Positions 1 through 8,499 of a DNA stretch of 64,000 nt are shown piece by piece. The notes under the pieces are model-generated. The model was not told the origin of the DNA, ran no database searches, and saw only the letters and a list, made by a program, of their open reading frames with translations. Numbering within the stretch: position 1 is the stretch's first letter; each line of letters starts with the position of its first letter. This DNA is from Bacteroides ovatus (GTDB lineage: Bacteria; Bacteroidota; Bacteroidia; Bacteroidales; Bacteroidaceae): contig JAUUNK010000004.1 in the NCBI GenBank assembly GCA_030844565.1, positions 11,321-75,320 on the forward strand. Reading direction: 5' to 3'. The position numbers were made by a program, and so were the translations under genes.

Positions 1-719
1 ACCGTAATTTTCAACTTTTGTTCCAAGCCGCGTTTAGTAGTTATCAACACAACCCCGTTTGCTCCACGACTGCCATATACTGCTGTTGCAACAGCGTCCT
101 TCAGGACAGAGAAACTTTCTACATCAGCAGCGTCAATAGAATTTAAATCTCCTTCCAACCCGTCAATAAGCACGAGTGCACTACTGTTTGCACCGAAAGT
201 ACCAATACCGCGTACCCAAAATTCTGAAATATTTTTTCCCGGCTCACCACTTCTCTGGACAGAAATAATGCCCGCTACACGCCCGCCCAGCGTATTCACA
301 ATATTAGTGGCAGGAACATCTAACTCAGCAGGCTGGATAGTAGAAATAGCACCTGCCACACTTACCTTACGCTGAGTACCCATACCTACAACCACTACTT
401 CATCCAATGTTTCGGAATCCGCTTTTAATATAACTTGTAAATTAGCCTGTTTCTTGATGATACGGGTTTCTACTTTTTTATAACCTAAAAATGAAACGAC
501 CAATACATCATACATATCTACTTTTAATTGGAAATTACCGTTCAAATCTGTTGTAGTACCCACACCTGGTTTATCTTTGATATATACACTCGCTCCAGGA
601 ACCGTTTCTTTTAATTCATCCAACACCGTACCTTTTAACATAAAACCTTGACTTTCTTGTGCACCCAACCGTAGCATCAAAAGCATAAGTAAAATGAAAA
701 CATTTATTATTCGCTTCAT
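1..719 (-). CDS. SusC/RagA-type TonB-dependent receptor, N-terminal part (runs off the left edge)
   Basis: Outer-membrane receptor that, with a SusD-type lipoprotein, imports glycan fragments using TonB energy. I translated the reverse strand from the ATG at 717-719. It gives a signal peptide (MKRIINVFILLMLLMLRLGAQ), a carboxypeptidase-regulatory-like domain at about residues 25-100 with the VSFLGYKK motif, the DEVVVVGMG motif typical of SusC proteins, and the start of the plug domain with GRVAGI, WVRGIGTFG, VLIDGLEG, VLKDAVATAVYG and GANGVVLITTK. About 239 codons lie in the window; the barrel is outside. The gene starts 28 bases after the NHL-repeat gene, so both should share one mRNA, and a SusD gene is expected just beyond the edge. 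The reading frame is intact as far as it can be seen. Confidence 0.93.
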   Translation of the reverse strand, partial: MKRIINVFILLMLLMLRLGAQESQGFMLKGTVLDELKETVPGASVYIKDKPGVGTTTDLNGNFQLKVDMYDVLVVSFLGYKKVETRIIKKQANLQVILKADSETLDEVVVVGMGTQRKVSVAGAISTIQPAELDVPATNIVNTLGGRVAGIISVQRSGEPGKNISEFWVRGIGTFGANSSALVLIDGLEGDLNSIDAADVESFSVLKDAVATAVYGSRGANGVVLITTKRGLEQKLKIT

Positions 720-747
720 ATTTCTTAGATAAAATTTAAATATAAGA

Positions 748-2137
748 TTATTCTACAGCAACTCTACGAATCGCATAATTTTCAGAATCACTGACATACA
801 GTACACCTTCACTATCAACTGTCACACCAATAGGCTTATTGAACTTAGCAATTTCGTTTGTCCCATTCACATATCCGGCTTCTCCTCCGATACCTGCCAC
901 TGTAGACACATATCCTGTTGACATTACAATCTTCCGAATGCAATGATTATCTCTATCAGCTATATACATGTTGTAGTCGTTATCTATACACAATTGACAA
1001 GGATTATTAAACATTGCCTCTTCCTTAGTTCCATCCAAATACCCACTCACGCCACTACCCGCATATACTGTACATTCATCATTATCCAGATTATACATAA
1101 AAATACGATGCCGGTCCGTTACTGAAAAATAGAGGATTTTCGGGTTACGAGGATCAAAAGCAATACCAAAGGTTTCACCGCTTTTACCTCCAACTCCGTT
1201 ACTCAAATTCTCTGGGTTTCTATCTGTGAGATTTTCTCCTTGACCTGTTTTAGGATTGAAACGCGAAAAATAACCACCGCCTGTACGCATATAAAAGTAA
1301 CCATCTTCGGGATTCATTGCAAAAGCCCTTCTTGCTCCCCAGTCACCCATATAGCCATCAACAGATATAGATTTATCATATTGTATATTTCCTGCTTTAA
1401 CTTCAGCAAAATCTGCATCTTTATCAAAATAGGAAAAACCATTATTCCCCACATTTGCTTCACACCGATACATCCTATCGTTAACACAATCATAACTTAA
1501 AATCTGATGGGTCAAAAAAGCACTAAAATCTGTATTGGGAATCTGTTTCATCTTGTCTGCCTCTTCATTGATTATGTATATATAATCTTTGCTTCCCAAT
1601 CCGTCGTCAATAGTTTGTACCGATACAAAAATATTATTGCCTGCATCAATTTGTATTCCTCTATCTGGCTTAAACTTGAACTGACCTTCGGATAATGAAA
1701 CCGTACCGGTAGAAGGGTTAGTGGCCTGCTTGCCTCCCACTAGTGTCGTTATACTAGTTTGAATGATATAGTCAAACGTCTCTGAAAAAATGCTTTCTTG
1801 TTCACCCACACAGACCCTAATTTTACATTCTTCTCCTGGAAGCCGTGGTGCTAACACTAGTATCTTATCTCCTTTTGCTGAAATTACCGGTGCCTCTTTC
1901 TCAGTTAAAATATACCTTCACCTTCTCTCTATCGGTTCCAAAATTAGAGCCTTCCAAGATCACTTGTGTTGCCCTTGGACCATTGGTTGGCATAAAGGAT
2001 TTTAAAACAATAGGAGCATTGGGATCATAATTCAGATTACCACTATCCGAATCCTCCTTACAAGATAAAACACTTATTGCAATAGTTATACCCATCAACC
2101 ATTGCCATTTTAAATACACTTGGAGTAAGTTTCTCAT
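748..2137 (-). pseudogene. IPT/TIG-NHL repeat surface lipoprotein, interrupted by a frameshift
   Basis: Two reading frames form one protein. The first (1901-2137) has a lipoprotein signal (AISVLSC) and the start of an IPT/TIG domain (PTNGPRATQVILEGSNFG), then stops at TGA 1901-1903 after VKVYFN. The second frame continues the IPT domain (EAPVISAKGDKILVLAPRLP) and then carries NHL beta-propeller repeats (ADRDNHCIRKI, VSDSENYAIRRV) to the C-terminus. Removing one T (base 1903 on the + strand) restores VKVYFNEKEAPVIS without a gap, so the break is a single-base insertion. Such proteins usually sit beside SusC/SusD and are thought to be surface glycan-binding proteins; here a SusC gene follows after 28 bases. 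It may be a true pseudogene, a strain-level variant or a base-calling error. Without correction only about 78 residues would be made. Confidence 0.85.
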
Positions 2138-2740
2138 AGATTACCATTTTAAGAGTTTATATACCACTAATTATAATTCAACTTTCATTATTTTATGTTT
2201 ATTTGCCATTCACGCATGCGGTTTTTGACTAATATTATAACGAATAAAAAAACATAGACCACTAAACCGCATCTTCTTAAACTTTATTTTCTAATAAAAA
2301 AGAAATGGATTAATCACTTAAAAAGAAAGATTTCTAATTTATAGCCTGACTACATATAAACCTGATCCAATGAGCTGGTGTCTAAAAGTATATTCCTACA
2401 AATACTCCCCCATTGGAGATGTTCTTAGCAACCATGCATAATTCTGCATTTTTAAATAACTACATAAATATGTGGCTCACAAACCCATTAAAATACTACT
2501 AACGCTTGGGGATTTACAAAAAACTCAAAGAAAAGCAAATACAAAATTAAAGAATAAAAGCATTACGGGAACAACACAAATAATATGACTAAAAATAAAG
2601 CATTTAGCTAACTTTTTTATATATAATAACACCAATATATATTCTATCTGCCATTCTATTTTCTTCTGTAAAAAGAAGGTAACCAGACAAAAATGAACAG
2701 AAAAAAGAGAAAAAACAAAAATATTTAAGGGATAGTTATA

Positions 2741-2801
2741 GTTGGTCGTAGAGGAAAGTAGCGTTGCTCTACCACCAACGGCTCTTTCCTCTACGACCAA
2801 C
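2741..2801. repeat. Perfect 18-bp inverted repeat with 25-base loop
   Basis: GTTGGTCGTAGAGGAAAG at 2741-2758 is exactly reverse-complemented at 2784-2801. The loop contains a smaller inverted repeat (AGC-GTTG against CAAC-GGCT), and on the reverse strand the loop segment GTTGGTGGTAGAGCAAC resembles the arm itself. The structure would form a strong cruciform or RNA hairpin. There is no U-tract, so it is not a standard terminator. It may be a dispersed palindromic element. Confidence 0.75.
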
Positions 2802-3104
2802 GAAGTATACCTTTCCACCCTAAAGTGTATATTATGCTACTATTTATGCAGAATTCGCACCTCCTTTAGCATATTAATGCATCATTTTATACATTTTATT
2901 TTCTGATTGTTCTCTTTACTCTAAACATATACGCATAAACATACAATATATTACATATTTATAATAATATTAGGAGCGAGTTAAAGTGCCTTTTTGCTTA
3001 TTTACTAAATTTGGGGACGAACAAAATCAGAGAAAGCATAATTGCCGGACCAAACCTTATCATGAAATTATCTTCGCCCTATATATAGCCTTCTGAAGTA
3101 TCTA

Positions 3105-3142
3105 ATAAAAAAGGGGCCACTACAACTATATGTAGGCCCCCT
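3105..3142 (-). terminator. Rho-independent terminator of the PUL
   Basis: On the reverse strand GGGGCC (complement of 3135-3140) pairs with GGCCCC (complement of 3113-3118), helped by flanking TAC/GTA, and is followed by TTTTTTAT. It lies 23 bases after the stop of the SGNH hydrolase gene and ends the long operon that begins near 22 kb. Confidence 0.85.
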
Positions 3143-3164
3143 CTTCAAACTAAGTCTTTCAAAA

Positions 3165-4547
3165 TTACATCTTCCTAAGAACAATTTTTCTTGTCTGCGG
3201 CTTATTAATCTCATAAATTTTAGACACCAACATCTCCATTTCCTGTGCACGTGCATCGCGCACCGCTTCCAACATCATCTTCGAGTATAAATCCCTACGC
3301 CCTTTCAGCCATATATTCTTCTCTACATTTTCATCCATCACTTCGACGGCTTTTCGGTTATTGGCAAATAACAACCCTTTTTGTTGGAAAAAGCCAAATT
3401 GACACCAGGCATACTCCCGGAAAGTTCTTTCAATCTCCCAGCGGTACTCATTGAGGTGCATAACAGCCAATGCTTGCTGATATTGAGGAGTCTTTGATTC
3501 TTCTGCCAAGTTTATGCCTTTTGCAAAGTCTACAGCATCCCAAATTCCTATTTCTTCATCGTCAATCAACAATTTATAGCTACCTCTCAGTCCCGTCACT
3601 TTCAGTATTTCACGATTCATCTCTTCCATAAAAGGAATCACTTTTATAGCTTCAGCCTGACTTCTCTTTGAGCCCCATCCACGAGCAACGGTATCCAAGG
3701 GATAAGGCAAGGCTTCCGCCAGATAATCAAAGCTGATGTCCCTGCCTGTTTTTTTAATATTCGAAACGATACACCCATCCGCTTTCACGACTTGCTTTTT
3801 ATCAGCATTGATTTCCATATTTGCTACCTCTTTGCCAGCAAACCCCTGCGCTTTCAGGAAAAGATAAGCCATCACCATGTGTCCGTCATTATCAGGATGG
3901 ATACGGTCGTTGCCGCAGAGAGTGAATGAAGCATCTTTTTGCTGAAATTGCTGGTTTAGAGCTACCATAGGCGCATTCCAATCGGTAAATTCCCAATTGT
4001 TCCGTGCAGCAGATTCCCTTTGATATTCTATAATCCTCTTAATAGTTTCGTTCTTTTTCTTAAGAACCGTATTACCTTTTATCTGTGCCGTTTCATCATA
4101 AGGAGAAGTTCCTGCCATCACGATACGGGTATGGGGCAATTCTTTGAAACGCTTCTCCATCTGCTGAAAGTTTTTAATACTTTCCTGATATTTCTGCTCA
4201 CCAAATTCCTTCGCATTATCTCCATTATATTCATAATAGCCGGAATCATTCATACCGAATGTCACCATCAATACAGTCGGATTCATACTAAAAATATCAC
4301 CGTCCAAACGCTTATTCATATCATAGGCCGTATCTCCTCCGATACCGCCGTTGAATATACGAAGGGGCATATTGGGAAAACGAGTCATGTAATACAACCA
4401 GATAAACGAGTGATAGTGACCGCCGTCAGTAATGCTATTCCCTAAGAACACTGCTCTGTCACCTTCTTTAAAAGGCTTTACAGCCTGAGCAAACGCAGTA
4501 GTATATGCCAAGCAAGCTACTGCCATTAATACAAAAAATTTCTTCAT
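3165..4547 (-). CDS. SGNH/GDSL-family hydrolase (secreted esterase)
   Basis: 460 residues with a signal peptide (about 1-20). The SGNH blocks are in order: GNSITDG with the nucleophile Ser at about 38, NGGIGGD at about 66-72, GMND at about 98-101, and DRIHPDNDGH at about 214-223, which supplies the Asp-His pair. The C-terminal half (about 240-460) has no fold I recognise. The family removes acetyl or other acyl groups from glycans. As the last gene of a locus with GH43, GH92 and a sialate-esterase-like enzyme, carbohydrate deacylation in the periplasm is the likely job; the exact ester is not visible. It begins 97 bases after the GH43 gene and is followed by a strong terminator. Confidence 0.88.
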   Translation of the reverse strand: MKKFFVLMAVACLAYTTAFAQAVKPFKEGDRAVFLGNSITDGGHYHSFIWLYYMTRFPNMPLRIFNGGIGGDTAYDMNKRLDGDIFSMNPTVLMVTFGMNDSGYYEYNGDNAKEFGEQKYQESIKNFQQMEKRFKELPHTRIVMAGTSPYDETAQIKGNTVLKKKNETIKRIIEYQRESAARNNWEFTDWNAPMVALNQQFQQKDASFTLCGNDRIHPDNDGHMVMAYLFLKAQGFAGKEVANMEINADKKQVVKADGCIVSNIKKTGRDISFDYLAEALPYPLDTVARGWGSKRSQAEAIKVIPFMEEMNREILKVTGLRGSYKLLIDDEEIGIWDAVDFAKGINLAEESKTPQYQQALAVMHLNEYRWEIERTFREYAWCQFGFFQQKGLLFANNRKAVEVMDENVEKNIWLKGRRDLYSKMMLEAVRDARAQEMEMLVSKIYEINKPQTRKIVLRKM

Positions 4548-4644
4548 TTTTTAATCAATGTTTTACCAATAGAGTTTATATTCCATACTCACTATAAATC
4601 TATATCTTACTGATATGATTATGAGTTTCTTCGTTACTTATCCG

Positions 4645-6183
4645 CTAGTCCAGATTTTTCATTTTAAAATAAGCGAACTCGGCAGGCGTATCCTTACGTC
4701 CGCAATGCAACAACCCGGGACGCTGCACTCTGTCCCAACGGATTAAAGATTCGCCTTTAAAGGGAGCATTTTGTACCCGATTCCATGTTTTTCCATCCGC
4801 ACTCTCGTAGAAATGAAATACGCAACCTTGTTCCACTTCCAATTTCAGGTATGCTTCTTTACCAACCATGGCAGCCTCATAAAGCACTGCTTCAACGCCG
4901 TCCTTTACTATTTTCAGTAATTGCTTATCTCCTTCGATGCCCCAAACTATCAGGTTTTTATCATCACCATACAAAGTTAATCCCTTCAAGCCTTCTCCAG
5001 TATTGAAAACTTTTGTTTCACAACTATAATGTGAGGACTGAGGACGCAAACACAATGCAGTGCCATGTTTATTTCCCTTCTTCGCAGTACCGGATAAGAA
5101 CAACTTTCCTTTATTTACAACCGCATGTATATCCGAATAAGGATAATTCCATGTCCAGTCCACTTTCAGCCGCTTTCCTTTGAAGTTGTCTTCAAAATCA
5201 GGAAAAGCCACTTGCTTCGTCCCTTTGAAAGGCAAAGGTTGTTTGGCCACAGCAAGACTGCCCGTTTTGAAACGAACCCAATGATCGTCCGTCATTTCCA
5301 TTTCCTGCAAAACAGGCTGTCGTCCGGAAAAGAAGCCTTCCCCTTTCAGATAGGCATGACACATATAAAACATACGTCCATCGGGAACCTTTACCGCTGT
5401 CCCATGACCACATGATTTATAATCTCCTTCACCGCCGTGGAGAATGGGATTTCCTGAATATTTCTCATAAGGACCCTGGTAGTTTCGGGAACGAGCCACG
5501 TATACATCATAATCACTGGAGGGTCCGCAACATCCGTGAGCTGCGTACACTATATAATAGTAATCTCCTTCTTTGAAATGATATTGCCCTTCCATACCTA
5601 TTCCCTTTTCATCTACGAGCAGCGTAAAAGGTTCGCCCTCAAGACGTAAGCCATCGGCAGACAATTTACATCCTAACAGTTCTATCGGACGGGCATCCAG
5701 CCCATAAGCTTTCCAACTAATATATAACTGGCCATTATCATTATAGACAAAGGCATCAATAGCTTCTCTTCCATATTCCACAATCGGACCATGGTCGGTA
5801 AACTCGTGCAAAGGAGAATCGGAAGTAGCTACTCCAATATATGATATTCCGGTACTTTTCTGGCGGGCAGTGTAGTAACAATACACCTTTTGATTGTGAT
5901 AGAACAGCTCAGGCGCCCAGAAAGAGTTGGAAGTCCAAGAGGGTTGCCGGGTGAAAACATGCCCTATCTGTTTCCAATTCACCAAGTCTTTAGATGTAAA
6001 CATCGGATAAAAGGGAGCCCATTCCGAAGAAGTCCCTGTAGCATAATAAGTATCCTTAATGCGGATGATAGAGGGATCGGGGACGTCTCCCCGAATAACC
6101 GGATTCATAAAACCTGTTGGTTCCTGTGCCATGATTTCCAACGCAAAACATACACTCAAGATAGAAAGTATTATTCTTTTCAT
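4645..6183 (-). CDS. Glycoside hydrolase family 43 enzyme
   Basis: 512 residues with a signal peptide (about 1-19, ending MAQ). The five-bladed propeller signature is clear: GDVPDPS with the catalytic base Asp at about 36, a second Asp in EAIDAFVY at about 143 (pKa modulator), and the proton-donor Glu in GIGMEGQYH at about 198. After about residue 320 comes a beta-sandwich-like C-terminal part, as in many two-domain GH43 enzymes. GH43 members mostly remove arabinofuranose or xylose, and some release galactose, so the substrate cannot be set from sequence alone. The gene lies 13 bases after the GH92 gene and is clearly in the same operon. Confidence 0.92.
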   Translation of the reverse strand: MKRIILSILSVCFALEIMAQEPTGFMNPVIRGDVPDPSIIRIKDTYYATGTSSEWAPFYPMFTSKDLVNWKQIGHVFTRQPSWTSNSFWAPELFYHNQKVYCYYTARQKSTGISYIGVATSDSPLHEFTDHGPIVEYGREAIDAFVYNDNGQLYISWKAYGLDARPIELLGCKLSADGLRLEGEPFTLLVDEKGIGMEGQYHFKEGDYYYIVYAAHGCCGPSSDYDVYVARSRNYQGPYEKYSGNPILHGGEGDYKSCGHGTAVKVPDGRMFYMCHAYLKGEGFFSGRQPVLQEMEMTDDHWVRFKTGSLAVAKQPLPFKGTKQVAFPDFEDNFKGKRLKVDWTWNYPYSDIHAVVNKGKLFLSGTAKKGNKHGTALCLRPQSSHYSCETKVFNTGEGLKGLTLYGDDKNLIVWGIEGDKQLLKIVKDGVEAVLYEAAMVGKEAYLKLEVEQGCVFHFYESADGKTWNRVQNAPFKGESLIRWDRVQRPGLLHCGRKDTPAEFAYFKMKNLD

Positions 6184-6196
6184 ATAAAATTCTTAT

Positions 6197-8470
6197 TTAT
6201 TTTTTAGACAAAGAGAAAGGTGCGGCATACTTCGACGTACATCTTTTTTTATTGGGCTGACTTCCCATTTCAAACTTCAATATACCTCCATCGGATATAT
6301 CATCGTAGTGAATATAATTTTTATCCAGAAGCCTGCCGTTCAACGTAGCCGACTGTATATAAAGATTTTCTTTACTGTTCTGGGCCGCTTCAATCACAAA
6401 CTTATTGCCATTTTCGAGAGTTATGGTAGCTCTTTTGAACAGGGGACTGCCAATCACATATTCATCCGTACCCGGGCAAACGGCATAGATACCCAATGAA
6501 CTCAAGATATACCAAGAAGACATGCCGCCCTGGTCTTCATCGCCCGGATAACCCTTTTCTGTCGAATTGTACAGTTTCTCCACAATCTGGCGCACCCAAT
6601 ACTGCGTCTTCCATGGCTGGCCTGCATAGCAATATAAGTAAGGCATGTGCTGAATCGGTTGGTTTCCATGAGCATATTGCCCCATATCAGCGAGCTGCAT
6701 CTCTTTCATTTCATGAATAATTCCGCCATAAGTTCCCGGCTTTATTATGTTAGGAAGAATAAATACGGAGTCTATTTTAGCCGTAAATTTCTCGTCACTC
6801 CCAAAGAGGTCGATGAGTCCCTGCACATCGTGAAATACCGACCAAGTGTAATGCCAGGCATTCCCTTCGCAGAAAGGACCGCCCCACTCCAACGGGTCGA
6901 AAGGTTCCTGCCACTTGCCGTCCACCCCTTTGCCACGCATAAAACCGACAGAGGGATCGAACACATTTTTATAATTATACATCTGGCGTGCAAACACCTC
7001 CTGATAATGCTTGTTTCCAACCATTCTGGCAAGCTGATAACCACAGAAATCATCGTAAGCATATTCCATCGTCTGGGCACTCGACCCCATAGACTCAGGA
7101 TAGGGAACATATCCCAACTGAAAATATTCTTTCCAGAACCCCCGCCCGTTGGCTCCGCCCCAGGGACCTTTATTCATTGCTTCGTGGGCATAAGCTTTCA
7201 ATGCTTTTTCAGGGTCGAAATTGCGAATGCCCTTCGCCCATGCATCTGCCAACAAAGAAATGGAGTGATTGCCCAACATACCTCCTGTTTCGCCCGGAGA
7301 AGACCAGGAAGGCAACCAGCCGCATTGTTCCTGGGCAGCAAGAAGAGCATTCATATAACGTCCCTGCAACGTGGGATGAAGAATGTTTGTCAAAGGGAAT
7401 TGAGAGCGGAAGGTATCCCAGAAGCCATTATCTGTATACATATATCCATCATATATTTTGCCGTTATAAGGACTGTAATAATAAGGTTCTCCATTCTCTT
7501 TGCGCTCATAGAATTTACGGGAGAATAAATTGGCACGGAAAAGGCAAGAGTAAAAAGTCTTCATCTGCTCGTCCGTACATCCTTCTACCAGAATTCTATT
7601 CAGCACTTCATTCCAAGTCTTTTGACCGCGCGCTTTAGTAGCTTCCAAATTTTTATCTTTACCCAATTCTTTTTTTAGTGTAACCAATGCCTGTTCGGCG
7701 CTAATATAAGAAGAAGCTGCCTTAGCCTGCACGGTAGAACCCTTCTTGAACTTGATATACGCACCATACCCTTTTCCGGTATCGCCTGTTTTCTGTGGAA
7801 AAACTGCATCTTTCTGATTTTCCCATATACCATAATCCTCGAAAGGACAATCGAACTGAACCACGAAGTAGTTGCGGAACGATTTGGAATCATTCACAAA
7901 ACGTTGATTATTCACCCAACCGGATATTTGCCTTTTAGCTGCGTCGATTTTGATTTCACTCATATCAGTATATCCGTCGAGCACCAGATAAGCATCTCCA
8001 GCAGCAGGATAAGAGAAACGTAAATGTACCCCACGGGTGGTAGGAGCCATTTCAGTAGTGATGCCATTATCGAATGTCACCTTATAATAATGGGGCTTGG
8101 CTATTTCATTCGCGTGACTGAACTTGGTTGCACGGGCATCTTGATTGACCACCAACTCACCTATCATGGGCATAAAAGAATATACAGCGTAGTCGCTTAC
8201 CCAAGGGCTACATTGATGTGACTGGCTAAAAGCACGAATCTTATCGGCAGCGTACAAATACTTAAATCCGTCTCCATTCTTGCCTGTCTGTGCAGACCAT
8301 GTATGCATGCCATAAGGCATACCTGTGGTGGGATAAGTATTCCCATAGCTCAAGCCAAAGTTGGAATCGGTGCCTTGCAGGGTATTCACGTATTGCACCA
8401 AGTCTTTAAGCTGAGCATTCATCACTACCGGACACAACAGGAAAATGATTAAATAAAGGAGTTTCTTCAT
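6197..8470 (-). CDS. GH92 family alpha-mannosidase-like glycosidase
   Basis: 757 residues, signal peptide about 1-19 (ends VMNAQ). N-terminal beta-sandwich followed by an (alpha/alpha)6 barrel. GH92 hallmarks include YVNTLQGTDSNFGLSYGNTYP near the start, DGFWDTFRSQFP, and GDEDQGGMSSWYILSSLGIY at about 643-662, where the Glu near 645 is the expected general acid. GH92 enzymes are calcium-dependent exo-acting alpha-mannosidases acting with inversion. The sequence is clearly different from the second GH92 at 30590-32926, which reads VGNEDVGQMS at the same site, so the two probably differ in linkage. It sits between the sialate-esterase-like gene (29-base gap) and GH43 (13-base gap). Confidence 0.94.
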   Translation of the reverse strand: MKKLLYLIIFLLCPVVMNAQLKDLVQYVNTLQGTDSNFGLSYGNTYPTTGMPYGMHTWSAQTGKNGDGFKYLYAADKIRAFSQSHQCSPWVSDYAVYSFMPMIGELVVNQDARATKFSHANEIAKPHYYKVTFDNGITTEMAPTTRGVHLRFSYPAAGDAYLVLDGYTDMSEIKIDAAKRQISGWVNNQRFVNDSKSFRNYFVVQFDCPFEDYGIWENQKDAVFPQKTGDTGKGYGAYIKFKKGSTVQAKAASSYISAEQALVTLKKELGKDKNLEATKARGQKTWNEVLNRILVEGCTDEQMKTFYSCLFRANLFSRKFYERKENGEPYYYSPYNGKIYDGYMYTDNGFWDTFRSQFPLTNILHPTLQGRYMNALLAAQEQCGWLPSWSSPGETGGMLGNHSISLLADAWAKGIRNFDPEKALKAYAHEAMNKGPWGGANGRGFWKEYFQLGYVPYPESMGSSAQTMEYAYDDFCGYQLARMVGNKHYQEVFARQMYNYKNVFDPSVGFMRGKGVDGKWQEPFDPLEWGGPFCEGNAWHYTWSVFHDVQGLIDLFGSDEKFTAKIDSVFILPNIIKPGTYGGIIHEMKEMQLADMGQYAHGNQPIQHMPYLYCYAGQPWKTQYWVRQIVEKLYNSTEKGYPGDEDQGGMSSWYILSSLGIYAVCPGTDEYVIGSPLFKRATITLENGNKFVIEAAQNSKENLYIQSATLNGRLLDKNYIHYDDISDGGILKFEMGSQPNKKRCTSKYAAPFSLSKK

Positions 8471-8499
8471 GGTTTATTGTCGAATAATTAAATAAATAT

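Larger units (their letters stand above)
2138..3164. other. Long AT-rich intergenic region without a convincing gene
   Basis: About 1 kb between the terminator of the GDSL gene and the NHL-repeat gene. The only longer frame (2525-2818, reverse) has low-complexity composition and no recognisable domain. The stretch holds an 18-bp inverted repeat (listed separately), a 9-bp inverted repeat ATGCGGTTT (2216-2224) / AAACCGCAT (2264-2272) in the likely leader of the NHL gene, and a TAATTTTG box (reverse strand, 2542-2549) about 400 bases upstream of that gene. I could not place a promoter with confidence. It could be a graveyard of decayed insertions, but I recognised no remnant. Confidence 0.6.

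Noticed and set aside
2525..2818. 97-residue reverse-strand reading frame in the intergenic region
   Set aside because: Phe/Val-rich low-complexity translation over AT-rich DNA, no domain, no ribosome-binding site, and its first codons run through the inverted repeat.
6647..7528. 293-residue forward-strand frame
   Set aside because: Lies antisense within the well-supported GH92 gene and shows no recognisable domain.
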